A stretch of 64,000 nt of DNA. It comes from Vitis vinifera (taxonomy: Eukaryota > Streptophyta > Magnoliopsida > Vitales > Vitaceae). The stretch is taken from positions 2,929,001 to 2,993,000 of the forward strand of contig NC_081817.1 in NCBI RefSeq assembly GCF_030704535.1, read 5' to 3'. The position numbers and the translations under genes are program-made. The notes below the pieces were generated by a model. The model was not told where the DNA came from and did not search any database. It saw only the letters and a list, made by a program, of their open reading frames with translations. Positions 36,001-49,976 of the stretch are shown here, in pieces; within the stretch, counting starts at the first letter, position 1; every line of letters begins with the position of its first letter.

Positions 36001-39000
36001 GAATGGTAATTAATCAATTTGTTAGTGGATAATGTGCAGAGTTCTATAAATTGTAGAAGCACTCTAATATTTGAATCTTTACTTGTAGTTATCTTCAACA
36101 ACGTGCAGCCAAGGATAAGTCATTTTCTTATGAGGTATAATTTTATTCCTTTTATTTGCTGTATCATTTAAATTGCTTTTTGTGGCTTTGAGGAATTGCC
36201 ATACTGTAATTGTAAGGAAAAAATTTTTCTAATGATCCATAAAATGAAAATTAGATTATGGTATTGCTGACTCATTACCTTAAAAAAAAAATACTTAGAT
36301 GAAGTGCATTGCATTTATGAAGCAGACAAATTATTGTTTTTACCATTGCAGGAAGTTCTCCCAAATTGACAGGGAATAAGGTCCTCACTTCATGGTTAAG
36401 GTCTTAACCATCCATGTAGATCCATTATGCGAAAGCTCTCTTAGTGATAGTATCTTGAGATAAGTTTGTGTGTTATTAGTCTATATGTCCATTAAGTTTA
36501 TGCAGTAGCTTGTTAACTAATTGAAGTTTACACGGTGTCTATCTGAGTTATCATGAAATATTTGTGACATTTGTGATAATTATTTTGAAAACTTCAAAGT
36601 AATATGTATAACAGTTCTTATAATAATTATAAAGAAAAAACCATGTAAATGTTTCCTGAAATCTTTGTATAAAAAGCCTGGAAGCTTGTTGGTGTGGCTC
36701 AAGTGGTGAGGGGTTGGTGTGGGGATGTGGAAGGTTCCAGGTTTGAGACCCAATTGGGACAACAAATATTGCATGTCAAAAAAGAGGAAAAAAAAACCCT
36801 GCAAGATAACCATGTATGGGAGCCCAACAACAAATTCTTTCAAAACATTCTGTCAGCTCTTGTGTCAGGTCAGGTTGTGTGTTTTCTTCTCAACCAGGAA
36901 ATAATTGTTTTCATACTGAAAGTTGCATGTTTTATGATTATAGAAAATTTGGTTTTGCCTTTTTTTTTGGTTTGTTTTTTTGCTTGGCTAAAATTTGGTT
37001 TTGCTATTGTTTTGTCCTCCTGTTTTATAGGTATTTCCTTTTAATACATAGAATTAACCTGGATTCACCCTTTCCTTGCCCTAACTCCTCGCCATATGAG
37101 CTAGGACTCACGTCTGATGCATTGTCTTGTTGCCTAGATTGTTGATATGATTTATATCTTTTACAGGATGTCCTGATTACTATCTCCAAATAGCAACATG
37201 GGCTTTATCCTAGCATTCTCTACTTCTCTCACATATACTGGGGCATGTGTTCTTGTACAGGTGGTGATTGTCGATGATGGAAGTGCTGATGGGACAAACA
37301 GAGTAGCTTTTGACTTTGTAAAAAAATACACAATAGACAATGTTAGGGTTATACTTCTTGGAAGAAATTATGGTAAAGGAGAAGCTATAAGACAAGTGAG
37401 TCTGTTAGCCTATTTATTCTTCAGTCAGCTACAAATATTTTCCTATTCTATGATGGGTCTATTTTTCTCTATTTTGTGTGACGACAATTTATTGAAGCAC
37501 TTTACCTCTGTGAAAGCATTGGAAAACAGGGGATGCTTCATTCACGTGGTGAACTACTTCTGATGCTGGATGCTGATGGGGCAACCAAGGTTACTGACCT
37601 AGAAAAACTTGAAAATCAGGTTATTTCTGGCTGTATGCCATCCATTGCGAATATACCTTTTTTAATGACAATTGGAATGGTCAGAGTTGATCACAGACCA
37701 CCTGACTTTTTTCCTGTCAGATTCACGTAGTTGCCATGAAAGAAATTCAGTTTGGAGATTCAGCAACTGGCGATTCAAGTTTAAGAATTTCTGATATTCC
37801 ACTTGCTGCATTTGGTTCTCGTGCTCATCTTGAGGAGAAAGCTCTGGCTACAGTTGAGTCTTGCTGATGACGTTTGCTTCTTTATATATTTTCGATTTTT
37901 TATATTGTTAAATTTTTCTTAGTAGAGTTACTTCATTTTTCAGAGGAAGTGGTACCGCAATTTTTTAATGAAGGGTTTCCATGTTGTGGTTCTCTTAACT
38001 GCTGGTCCTGGAATTCGGGATACACAGGTAGACTTTCCACGTCACAAATAATTTGTTTTCCCTTAGATATGAGTAGTGATCCCTATCGTTTCTTGGATTC
38101 TTAATTAAAGCCTTTAGACTGGGGTTAATATAGATATTCTAAAAATTTTACTTGATATGGACATTTTCATGCATCACAGTGTGGTTTTAAGATGTTTACT
38201 AGGGCGGCTGCCCGAAAGCTTTTCACAAACATCCGCTTGAAAAGGTAACTACATAACTTTGGATGCTATTGATGATCCGCTTACAATATTCCCTTCAATT
38301 TCTAATGATTCTTTTTTGTTTTAATAGGAATTGTGAAGTATTATGTGTACTCTTGTTTATTCATCGAATATATCCTTTGGAGCTAATTTATTCTGTTTTG
38401 TACCTTTAATCTAGCATCCAGTGTCTTTCAAACTTAGTTTTTGGTGTAGCGATTTCTCTCCAGTGAAACTGAGGAATTGATACCTCTGGGTAGAACGCTA
38501 GTTAATCTATTGAATTTGTAAGGAGCCAGGGCTGATATTGAAGTTTAGGATTGCATTTCAACTCATCATGTGTTAAGTTTACAGACAAGTATGGTTTCCA
38601 ACTGTATGACAACTAAATAGAAAAAGCAGGTCATGTAATACAAGAAAAGTGACCTAGAATACATTTAAGGATTTGATCTACAGGACAAAAAAACATCAAG
38701 ATTGGAAATTGAAATGCTTTCAGAAGCATGGAAATTAGCATGTTCTATTATGACAATGATTTATTTTAAATTCTCAGAAAAAGAACAATTTGAGGACATT
38801 CATGTAGTGTATGTACCAAGTAAATTAAAGCCACTTTCACCTGCAATCCAAGTGATCGAATGAAAATTAGAAAAGTTTATGCCAAGATGCTATGAGCAAA
38901 TTCTATATAGATAAGATGCATCTATGAAAACTGTTGCCTTTGGTCCAAGCTATTGAAATTGGCATCAAACAATTTATGTCAAGATGCGGCTGACAATTCC

Positions 39001-39573
39001 TGGAGAAGGTTTCTTCTCTCCCCGCCCCCAACACCTTCATTCCCCCATCACACCAATCTTGAATTGGATGTTAATGTGGGGGGACCATTTTCAATGGGTG
39101 TATACATGGGACTTGTGTACTCACCAGATACAGAAGATGACTCTTGGCCAGGGTTAGCTACACCTGACTGGATATTTAACTTCGCAGACGTTAGGCCTAA
39201 ACCAGTAGAGATATAAATGGGACACATGACTTATCAGTTAAGTGGGCATGTTTTTTTATCAATTTTTTATCTTTATTTGGGGAATTATGCTCTGCAATGA
39301 TCTGTTCCATCTGTCTTGTTCTATGTTTGATATATATATATATATTCAATTTGGGGTACTTACATAGCCACATGGACTTGGTGCAGGTGGTGCTTTGATG
39401 TTGAGTTAGTCTATCTATGCAAATGGTTTGGTATTCCAATGATTGAGATATCTGTAAATTGGTCTGAGATTCCTGGTTCTAAGGTGAATCCATTAAGCAT
39501 TCCCAACATGCTTTGGGAGCTTGCACTCATGTCTGCTGGATATAGGACTGGTATGTGGAAAATTTCTACCTGA
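33084..39573 (+). CDS. ALG5: Dolichyl-phosphate beta-glucosyltransferase (ALG5)
   Basis: Ten coding exons: 33084-33196, 33296-33347, 33860-33966, 36089-36134, 37261-37395, 37530-37619, 37721-37852, 37944-38027, 38180-38244 and 39387-39573. All have GT-AG borders and matching phases, giving 336 residues, the length I recall for the Arabidopsis protein. The enzyme moves glucose from UDP-glucose to dolichyl phosphate on the cytosolic face of the ER. Dol-P-Glc then donates the three terminal glucoses of the N-glycan precursor. An N-terminal membrane anchor (about residues 3-30) is followed by a GT2 (GT-A) catalytic domain: [23 protein letters not shown] (about 107-118), [16 protein letters not shown], and the metal-binding DAD at 165-167 in [12 protein letters not shown]. 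Later blocks are [37 protein letters not shown] and [18 protein letters not shown]. The reading frame is complete and no key motif is missing. Intron 3 (2.1 kb) and intron 9 (1.1 kb) are long, and intron 4 holds a SINE-like repeat. Confidence 0.96.
36688..36800 (+). mobile_element. tRNA-derived SINE-like element in ALG5 intron 4
   Basis: GGCTCAAGTGGTGAGG resembles a Pol III box A and GGTTCCAGGTTTGAGACCC a box B, about 35 bp apart. The head is followed by a short body ending in an A-rich tail (AAAAGAGGAAAAAAAAA). This is the layout of a plant tRNA-derived SINE. No certain target duplication was found, and it could be a truncated copy. Confidence 0.65.
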
Positions 39574-41687
39574 GTATTTATATTTTGAAGTTGATCCAAG
39601 ACGAGTAGTCATCTTTTTTGCCGCCTCCAGTTTGATGCAATTTCACAGACAGAAGTGACACCTGATTAGGCAAACCTTAGGGGACACAAATCTTCTTTCA
39701 CTTTTGCACGAACAAAGATTACTAATTTCGTGAATTTTTATGCAAGCCATGATCTGACCTGGTAGTTCAGTTTGTAAAATTATACAAAGGAAACTACTAT
39801 TTTTATTGTCTTTGTTCCTTACAATTGCTGATTAGACTATAGAGTCAGGGATGTCCACACAAGAAAAAGTTAAAATAAATGCTGGGAAATTGTTTAATCA
39901 GGTGTGAGAGATGTAATGAGTATAAATTTGCTTAGTTTCTTATTTCTCATGGTTTAAGGATCTGAAGTTTTAGTGGGCGAGGCTTGCCTATGTACACAGG
40001 ATCATTAATGCCATCCTGGGTAAGATTTTTTGACCTTCTGAGTAATTTTTGGAAGAACAATTTGTTTCTATTAGCAATTTTTAGGTAAAGTCTGGAACAT
40101 TGGAATATAGTATGGGAGTAGGAAATCAATTTCATTCTCATTGAATATATATATATATAAAGAAAAAAAAATAGTTATACCATGGAAGAGAAACTAATTT
40201 TTAAATTTTTCCATAGATTGTATATTTTACAATTTTTTTATGAACTTCATTTATCTTTTCACCATTAGAATTGTTACAATTCATATATAAAAAAAGGGTT
40301 GAATAGTTGATTTTATTTTTCATTCTTGGTAAACATCAATTTTTTTTTTAAAGTTGAATGAAAAGGCTTTTTTTTTTAAAAAAAAATTATTCATTAAAGT
40401 ATTTTAAGTTAATGAATAAAAATGTTTATTAATTTGACTCATATTTTTTTTAATTGTTAGTATCAAATTTATTCAATATTAAAATAAAAAATGAATACTA
40501 TATTTTCTAATATCTAATAACTTTTACATATAATTTTATAGAAATACTACTTTAATAAGAGTTTCAAAATTTACACTCATTGCAAATTATTTTTTTTAGT
40601 CACAAAATTTTCATTTGTGTTGCAAAAGTAAAATTTATTTTTTGCCAAAAAATATTTTTAAAAGCATATTGCTTTTAAATATGAAATGTGAGATTTGTGG
40701 CAAATAAAGTAGCGTATAGTTTTGCAACAAATAAATTTGTGACAACTTTTACTTTAAGTCATTACTTTAGACTTCCGTGGTAATATGTGAAATATATTTT
40801 TTATTGAAAAACTTTTATCATGGGAAGTGTACTTTAGAGAAAAACACTTTATCCATTAACAGAATCATGGCCAAAAAAAGAAATTTGTAGCAAAAAGAAA
40901 TTAGTGATAATATTTTAATTTTGTGACAAAATGTGTAACTTACGACAAAATGTCATATTAGCTATGAAATGTAAATTTTGTGACTGATATGGTAGTATGT
41001 ATAACACTGCCATATCAGTTATGGTAGTATTGTATATACTACCATATCAACAAATTACTATAGGAGAAACTAGTTGAGTTGCCTGGAAGGACCAATGATT
41101 TAGTAGAGGTTACTCCAAAACAGGCAAAGAAAGCCCCCAAGAAAAAAGAGTTTTTCATATTGTAAAACAGAACATCAACCACAAGAAAATGGTTTTACCC
41201 TTGATGGCTAAGTTGGTCCAGTTGTCGTGGCACTGGTACAAGCCCAATTTGTTGAATGGCAACCCTTCCCTTCAATTTTGATGCTATGCTAAAACACAAA
41301 ACGAAGTGATTCAGTGTTCCTGGATCCTCCGAAAACACCAACTGGTCTCAATAAATAAATAAATAATAAATAATAGATTAATTCTGGATGAAGCAAATTG
41401 CAGATTTAGCCTATTTTCCACCACACCTCACCCCTAAAGGAAAGTAACACTGGGATTCACAAGCTGCAAAAGAAATTGCATGGCAACAGTTGAAAATTTC
41501 AAAAACAAATAATAATGAAAGAATCGGGACTGTTTCCGTAATCAACACCTCAGCCCAGTCAAGGTCGTCACCTTGACACAAGTACACATAAAAAGAAAAC
41601 AAGCTAGAACCAAAGGTTGTAAAGCTGCATTTCTCTCCAAGAAATAGTGCAGTGCTTCCTTTCTTCCATGATCCTATTCTTGAACAA
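39574..41687. other. Region between convergent ALG5 and actin genes
   Basis: No gene seen. The start and end contain the 3' untranslated regions of ALG5 and actin. The middle (about 40.3-41.06 kb) is A+T-rich repeat with many TTTGTGAC/GTCACAAA words. It ends in a hairpin listed separately. Confidence 0.55.
40985..41049. repeat. Hairpin with perfect 14-bp arms
   Basis: TGATATGGTAGTAT at 40985-40998 and its exact reverse complement at 41036-41049 flank a 37-bp loop that itself contains related CCATATCA and ATGGTAGT words. It closes the A+T-rich repeat block and may be the end of a foldback transposon. Confidence 0.65.
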
Positions 41688-43488
<1,801 letters not shown>

Positions 43489-45375
43489 CTTGCACTACCT
43501 GCTCGATAAACTGCAACTTTAATAAGAGAAAGCAAACAATGCTAAAAATTTCTAATCCCCCCTTTCCCCAATCTTTCAACTAAAATACCATATGATCAAT
43601 AACAACAACCTATGTTGACTGACAAAACATAAAAATTGAGCCTTAGCAATTAACTGGCAACAAAATTCTGTCAATTTATTTAATTCAAGAGACAGGCACA
43701 TATAATTCACACCAAGCCATTTGCTTAAGAAACATCAATAACAAGAAATGTGAACAGCCAATGTACATAGGATCATCCTATCCTATAAATATAAAGGTGT
43801 ACAGGTTGTTTCTTATTTACAGCAAACACTATTCATCCACCAGACAAAGCTCTTCATGTAATAGGCTATTCCAAAATGCAACCATTTTTTTCCCATGCTT
43901 TACACAGACCTTTCTAAAGAAAGAGAGCCTGTGGCAAGGGAAAAGACATACATAAATACACACATATGATCTTGCTTTCACTTTTAGCTTCCCAAATTTC
44001 ACATCCATATGACTTTTAATTTCCAATGCACTTATCCATTAAATGAAGACTGCGAAGATCTGGCTGGACCTCTTAGCCAATCAAAAAAGAAAAGACTTTG
44101 GTGGACCTCATTGTGACATTTCATTTTTTTGCTCCTTTTTACTAGATAACATGAAATAAATATTAAAACCAATATTGCATGAATTTGCTTCTTAGAGCTT
44201 TGTTCTCTTTTTCATCTTTTGCCCCAGTTTTTGTTTTGGTTTTATATTTTCTCTGTTGTTTCTTTCAAATGAGAAAGAAAAGTGCAAAGCATGAAATAGA
44301 ATCTGTCAAAACCATTCTTTCATATATAAAATGTCCATGCCTGTTTTCTTACATTTTCAGAAACATGTTTTTGAACTTCTTGATTCTGAGGATGAAAAAG
44401 GCAAAAAATAAATAAATAAAACATGTTTTTTTCTGTTGTTTCATTTCTCAATACAAACCAATGATTAACTGTTAATATGAGAACACCAAAAACGTTTATA
44501 TTTCTGGAGAAAAAGATTGGTTTTGATCAAAATCTTCAGAAACCAGCCATTGTGCAAAATCAAATTTTTTGGAATCACCACTAGATTACCTTTCTTGCTT
44601 TCCCTTTTAGTGCTAATTTTCATATTGTGTATTGAAGAGCGGACATTCCAAACACATTATATTTGAACCAGCAAAAAATGCATCCAAAGTAACCCTTGCT
44701 AATCACCATTAGATCCAATGCGCATCCAGAGGAACTCTATTATTACTTACTTATGGATCCACTATGTAACTCAGGAGAAATTTTTTACAAAAATGAATTC
44801 TAACCACAATATGCTGCAAAACAACACATAAAATGATCATTCCTTAAACCAGAATAAAAGGAATAGAAATTCAAGCAAGAACATGCAAACCAAAATATCA
44901 TGGATCTCAATTTGGTTTTGATTTCTCCTCCGATGGTTTCTCAGCAATCATACAGATTCCACATAATTCTATTCAAATCGCAATTGCTAATCACATTCAA
45001 AAGACTTCGCGGAAACCAAAAGACCAATGAATCCATCCGAATCCAACATAAATATAAAACTATTTTTGGTCTCCCGCACGTTCTCAGCAACCAAACAGAC
45101 TCGAAATAACAAAAAACAGATCAGACACCCAAATCCACAATTTCATGCCTGTCGAAATGAAAATGTAATCGATGACGATAATTGAATGAAATTGAATAGA
45201 GAACCAAAATCACAGATCTAAGACCAATTCAAGATCGAGAAAGAAAGAACGAAGAAGCGAGAGAAATGCACCTTTGAGAAACCTAGAGACAGAAAATGGA
45301 AAAATATGAATGGGAGAGAACTCAAACGAGCGAAACCAGGCGCGAATAGGAGCTAACCAGAAATGAAGGGGTCCC
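43489..45375 (-). promoter_or_regulatory. Actin untranslated leader with about 1.8-kb leader intron
   Basis: On the minus strand a likely untranslated exon at about 45350-45272 ends CTCAAAG|GTGCAT. An acceptor GAGCAG|GTAGTGC lies about 10 bp before the ATG at 43488. The intron between contains no coding features and is T-rich in the sense direction. Plant actin genes commonly have such leader introns, which raise and broaden expression. The exact transcription start is inferred from the TATA box. Confidence 0.7.
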
Positions 45376-45384
45376 TTATATATA
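45376..45384 (-). promoter_or_regulatory. Actin TATA box
   Basis: TATATATAAGGG on the minus strand, about 30 bp before the inferred leader start and 110 bp before the leader donor site. Position and sequence fit a strong plant core promoter. Confidence 0.75.
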
Positions 45385-45414
45385 CATGAAGAGCTGCTGA
45401 CTGTATCCACCCTA

Positions 45415-45450
45415 GATGCACGTGCAACCCGACACGTCACCTGGGTGGTT
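45415..45450 (-). promoter_or_regulatory. ACGT-core cluster upstream of actin (G-box / ABRE-like)
   Basis: On the minus strand CCCAGGTGACGTGTCGGG is followed by TTGCACGTGCATC. The GACGTGTC and palindromic GCACGTGC words lie within 25 bp of each other, some 35-70 bp upstream of the TATA box. Such ACGT cores bind bZIP or bHLH factors. Function is inferred. Confidence 0.5.
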
Positions 45451-46424
45451 TCTCCTGATTCTGATTTCTGGGGTTATCTTCACTCATTCAATCCTCCTTA
45501 CCGGCTACAGCTTCTTCCGGTTTTCTCTCCTTTTTTCCTTTTTCCTTTGTCTTTTTTTTTTTCTTTAATAATATCATATTTATTATTTTTTTAAATATAA
45601 TTTAAAAAATACAAAAAGATTGCAAGGACACTGCTACGTGAGACTTGACAAAACGTAAATTTTTAGCCAACAGAGGAGTATTCGTAATACAAGCCTTTCT
45701 CAAAAAATGAAGAGGGGATTATTAAATAGAAATAAAAATATATTATTTTTTATATTATTCTAAAAAATAATTAAAAATATAAAAAATTTGATATTATTTA
45801 TAAATTTATGATATATTTAAGTTTTTAAATATAATTTTGTATTTGAAAAATAACTTTAATAATTATTTTCAATTTTTATTTTTATTTTGTTGGGCCATTG
45901 CTCAGATGAGCATAATCGGATGGGGACCTAAGAAAAGGTAATGAATGGCTCGTAAGAATACAGGCCATCGGTTCAGATAACAGATAATGGGTTCAGGTTC
46001 AAGGATATTCACATGTACGTGCTGATGTGACAACTAAAAAGTTGCCCAAATGTCCCATACTGGATGGTTTTAAAAGGGACAGGTTGTTAAAGCCAACTTA
46101 AAATATCCCAGCGGTTACCCAGAACTACCTAGAAATAAAAAATTAGAAGAGGCCAACTGGAGGGGACCCATTGCCACAACTTACATCCACACCATCAATC
46201 ATAGCCTACAGACGTGTCCAGCACTTACATCTGAATTTAATTTATATTCCAGAGCAAGCTACACGGCTTGGAGTTAGAGATAAAAATTGAGAGTTGAGAC
46301 TTCTTACTTCTTACACAACTTGGAATGGGATATAGACAAAACGTTGTAAAAGAAAATGTAAGCCACATAAAATGGATGTTTGAAAGACTCAAAGAAAGAC
46401 ACCGAGTCAGATCAAATATCAATC

Positions 46425-46620
46425 AGTTGAGATTTGAGAATATGCTCCAACGAATGAAGTGAGGGCTGTAAATGTATGGGCGAGGGACGAGGTGAGAACA
46501 AGGCTCTTGTTCGTCCTCTTCCCTGGTTGACACTAAAAGGATTAGGGAGCATTAGGGAAATTCTGATTAGCTTTCCTAAAGTCGTTAGATTTGAGAATAT
46601 CTTCCAAAGAGCTTAAGTGA
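46425..46620 (+). repeat. Two-copy diverged direct repeat, about 155-bp period
   Basis: GAGATTTGAGAATATGCTCC with AAGTGAGGG (from about 46430) recurs as TTAGATTTGAGAATATCTTC with AAGTGAGGG (from about 46585). Only the first 40 bp or so of each unit is clearly alike. Confidence 0.5.
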
Positions 46621-46961
46621 GGGATACAACTGGTATGCACAAGGTGACATAATTTTAAATGGTGCACTTTAAGCAAGTCTAAACTCTCGCAACAACTTTT
46701 TGATTATAGCGCCTCGCTTGTAAGACATGTCCTTGTTAAAGAGGCGCATTTTGTCAGATTTTAAACACTTTTATTTATGAAATTTTGAATTATATATTAA
46801 AATTTATATAATTTTATTAAATTTTTTTTTTATTAAATGTTCATTTTAAATATTTGGCATCTTAAATTTTTTATTAATTAGATATTTAAATTAAATTTTG
46901 AATCATATTTTATAAAATTGATACACATAGATGTCATATTTCATTTTACTTAGGCATAGGG

Positions 46962-47835
46962 ATGACAATGGGATGAGGGTTTCAGATGAATCACTCGCAT
47001 CCCAACTTCATCTCATTTATTTATATCTATCCTCATTTCCATCAATAAATAAATAAATAAGATAAAACAAGATGTAATGAGTATAGAAAATTCTTCTCCC
47101 CATCTAGCCCTATTTAAAATTTTTCAAATTTTTTACTTTTAAAATTTCAAAATTTATGAAAATAAATATTATATATACATATATATAATACTATAAATAT
47201 TTAAAATTTATTTTTATGATTCATTTATGTTTAAAAAGTTGAAAATTGAAAAAAAAAATAACTAAAATAATTTTTTATTTAAAATTATATATAATCAAAA
47301 TGAAACAAGGTGAGGCAAAATCATATTCGAACCCACCCCAAACTCATTCTAAGTTTTAAAGGCTTTCTAAACTGCCCAAACTCGTTTATTTTTATTCAAA
47401 ACCTTTCCTTGATATGGGCTGAACAAGTACCCAAAAAATCCCACCTCTTAGACCTAAGCTATGAGAGACTTTTGAACATTAGGTACACCTTGCACCTAAA
47501 CTATGGGTTAGAATATACCTTTTTTCTTAGTTTTTATTTGTAAACTTATTTCTCATTCATGTTTCATTCCCTGTAATTGATTACACAAAAGAGGGAGGAG
47601 AAACTCAAGACGGAAATCCTAATTAGTTTTGTAATTTCATAATTTTATATTTTATATTTTTAATTTTATAAATACAAAATTATATATAAATTAATATATT
47701 ATTATTATTTTTTAAAAATATTACGTATATTATTTTAAAATTATATAGAAACAATTGTAACAATATACCATATAATGATGATGTGAGACTGCCCCATCCC
47801 CAATGAGTTAATTTTTGTCATCCTCATTAGTATTA
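46962..47835. repeat. Dispersed repeat with inverted GGGATGACAA-like ends
   Basis: The left edge AGGGATGACAATGGGATGAG is roughly mirrored at the right edge, which reverse-complemented reads GAGGATGACAAAAATTAACT followed by GGGGATGGGGC. The middle is A+T-rich. Similar edge words occur at 30.37 and 50.3-50.44 kb (CCATTGACAACCCC). I infer a non-autonomous DNA transposon family, ends uncertain. Confidence 0.45.
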
Positions 47836-48438
47836 TCCATTTTTGTATAGACATAAGAGCGTCATGAAAGGCATTAGGAGAACTCAACCACGTCCTGTGG
47901 CTATGCATATGTGAAACTGCTAACAGATTTTATTTTGTTCTTCAGTTTTGTATTACAATGAACAACAGATCAAGCGAGTCATATCCATTCACCAGCACAT
48001 GCTACGATTCTGAACTTTGAGCTGACCCATTTCTAATTCTCAAACTCCCAATCTTCAATATTCCATCCTATATTTGCAATTCCTGAGTTCATGAATTTTT
48101 AGTTAAAGTTTAATTTATTTATCTTTTAAATTTTGAATTAAATGGAGGTTATCATGCAAGCAATTTTGGGTTGTTTGCCATTTCTGAATTCATTATGATT
48201 AATGATTTAATACAACTTGCTAGGAGAAAATTGGGATTCAAATGGATTAGATGCTTTGAGCAGGATTTAAAAATAAAACTTACAGTATTTTGAAAGGAAA
48301 TTTTCAAAGAAGCATCCAAAGGAACAACTTACAGCATTTTGAAAGGAACTAAGATCTTTGGATCTAGACAACGGTCCCAGCAATGAAACATCATCAAATA
48401 AACGAATTCTAGTTGTTAGGAGCCAAAAGAAGCATCCA

Positions 48439-48742
48439 TCATTTGTCAGACTGTTTCTCCTTTGTTTCCACTGGAGGCAATGACTGCATACAATGTGTCA
48501 TAAACTCCATTATGAGATTGAAATTTATCAAACAAGGTAGGAAGTTCAAGCAGCGCCTAGAACTAGTGTCAGGCGTTTTATCAAACAGGTCATAGGGGTA
48601 GAGAGAATATTACTAGATCCGGCTTGAAGATGTTGTGGACAACGGAGGCGCCTGAAAGAAGCGAAACAATCACAACTACGCACGACCATGCCAACGAAGG
48701 AGTACCAGTCGGCTGCCTCCCTCCTCCGAACTTTTGATTCAT
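48439..48742 (-). CDS. Short single-span membrane protein, 57 residues, two coding exons
   Basis: Coding exons are 48742-48614 and 48483-48439 on the minus strand, joined in phase by GATCTA|GTAATA and ATGCAG|TCATTG. The 57-residue product begins MNQKFGGGRQPTGTPSLAWS, has one membrane span (about residues 18-37, LAWSCVVVIVSLLSGASVV), then HNIFKPDLSLPPVE and a charged end (TKEKQSDK). A leader exon ends near 49248 (TTCAAAG|GTACTT) and joins at CAG|AGGAATG just before the ATG. I recall a conserved small plant protein with this GG(R)QPTGTPSLAWS and VVHNIYKPDL pattern, annotated in Arabidopsis as related to a small complex I subunit (ESSS). That link is from memory and weak. The neat fit of three exons argues for a real gene. 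The intervening intron is only 130 bp. Confidence 0.8.
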
Positions 48743-48746
48743 TCCT

Positions 48747-49330
48747 CTGCAACCAAATCAAACGAATCAAATTGATGATTAATCTTTTAATTCTTTCGGC
48801 TTATTCAGATTTACATTTTGATCATTCTAGAAAGATGTTTGATCTTTTCTACAATTATAACCTCAAATCTGGAAGCAAACTGGACCCAAAGCCATGATTC
48901 GGATGGTACATTTGGCACTTTATACAGCTTGCCACTCAATTGAACAAGCCCTCCTAAACTCGGCAAAACCTTGATTTTGACAATTTGAGCTTCGGCTACT
49001 TGAATATATCATTTTTTTCCCCCTAATCTAAGGGCGTCGATTTCTAGCAGTTTCTAGAATACACTGCCGATTCATTTCTCCTCCCATTTCTTATTAACCA
49101 AACATACACGAAATTCAAAATTTACAATAAAGAAAAAAAAATGCAAACATGATTAATATCAATAATGGATCAACGAAATTCACATCCTACTTTTTATCAA
49201 ATCAAACGAAGAAAAATCGAATCGATGAAGATTCGATGGAGAAGTACCTTTGAATACTGCAAGAGAGTGAAGAAATTAAGACTAGGGAGCCTGCGGAAAC
49301 GATGATGATATAAAAGTGCCTTCTGAAACT
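48747..49330 (-). promoter_or_regulatory. Leader exon and intron of the small membrane-protein gene
   Basis: On the minus strand a pyrimidine-rich leader (about 49320-49248) ends ATTCAAAG|GTACTT. The intron runs to TTGGTTGCAG at 48747. A TTTTATATCA box lies at about 49310. No other coding frame is convincing here. Confidence 0.5.
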
Positions 49331-49429
49331 GCAAGAGAAGCTTTTACTATCATACATATATATAAATAACAACAAATAAAAAATAAATGACATTTAAAAA
49401 ATAGGTATGATTTAGAATTACAGTCCCCA

Positions 49430-49905
49430 TTTAAATAACGATTTTTAAAATAAAAAACTATTTTTCAGAAACATTTGATAATTTTCATTTGTTTGCTGAT
49501 TGTGATTTAAAAAATAATTATAGAAAAATAATTAAAAATAAAATAAGTAAAGATTATTTTCTAAAAACATTTAAAATTAAAAAAAATTGAAGAATATTTT
49601 GATTTTGATTAAGTATTTTTTAAGACAGTATTTTATAGTAGTTTTTTTTTAGAAAAAAACTGTTCTATAATATTTTGTAGAGTAAAAATATATTTAAAAG
49701 ATAAAAATATTTTTAATTTGTTTTCTACATTTTTATATGTGTTTTAAAAATAAATTTTATATAATGTTTTATATTTAATCATTTAAAAAATGTATATAAT
49801 TATATTTTAAAATAATTATTTAAAAATAAATAAAAACAACTTAAATATATTTTTTGAAAACAATATGTCTTTTGTTTTTAAGAATATAAAACTTTTTTTG
49901 ATTTT
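49430..49905 (-). mobile_element. A+T-rich MITE, recurrent family 1 (reversed)
   Basis: Contains ATAATGTTTTATATTTAATC and CTGTTCTATAATATTTTGTA, the reverse complements of the core words of the forward copies. One end repeats TTTTTTAGAAAAAAACTG hairpin words. Boundaries approximate; an (AT)n tract follows. Confidence 0.5.
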
Positions 49906-49922
49906 CTGATTGTGAAACGTGT

Positions 49923-49925
<3 letters not shown>

Positions 49926-49971
<46 letters not shown>
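49926..49971. repeat. (AT)n microsatellite
   Basis: About 46 bp of alternating T-A, directly after a family-1 MITE copy. Confidence 0.95.

Positions 49972-49976
<5 letters not shown>

Larger units (their letters stand above)
45451..48438. other. Spacer between actin promoter and the small membrane-protein gene
   Basis: No gene seen. It contains the start of the actin promoter region, a pair of diverged direct repeats (46.42-46.62 kb), a dispersed repeat at 46.96-47.83 kb, and very A+T-rich blocks at 45.7-45.9, 46.77-46.93 and 47.65-47.77 kb. Confidence 0.5.

Noticed and set aside
48546-48770. Minus-strand frame of 74 codons over the small membrane-protein gene
   Set aside because: It runs through the intron and out of frame with the conserved exon; the spliced frame starting at 48742 explains the locus better.
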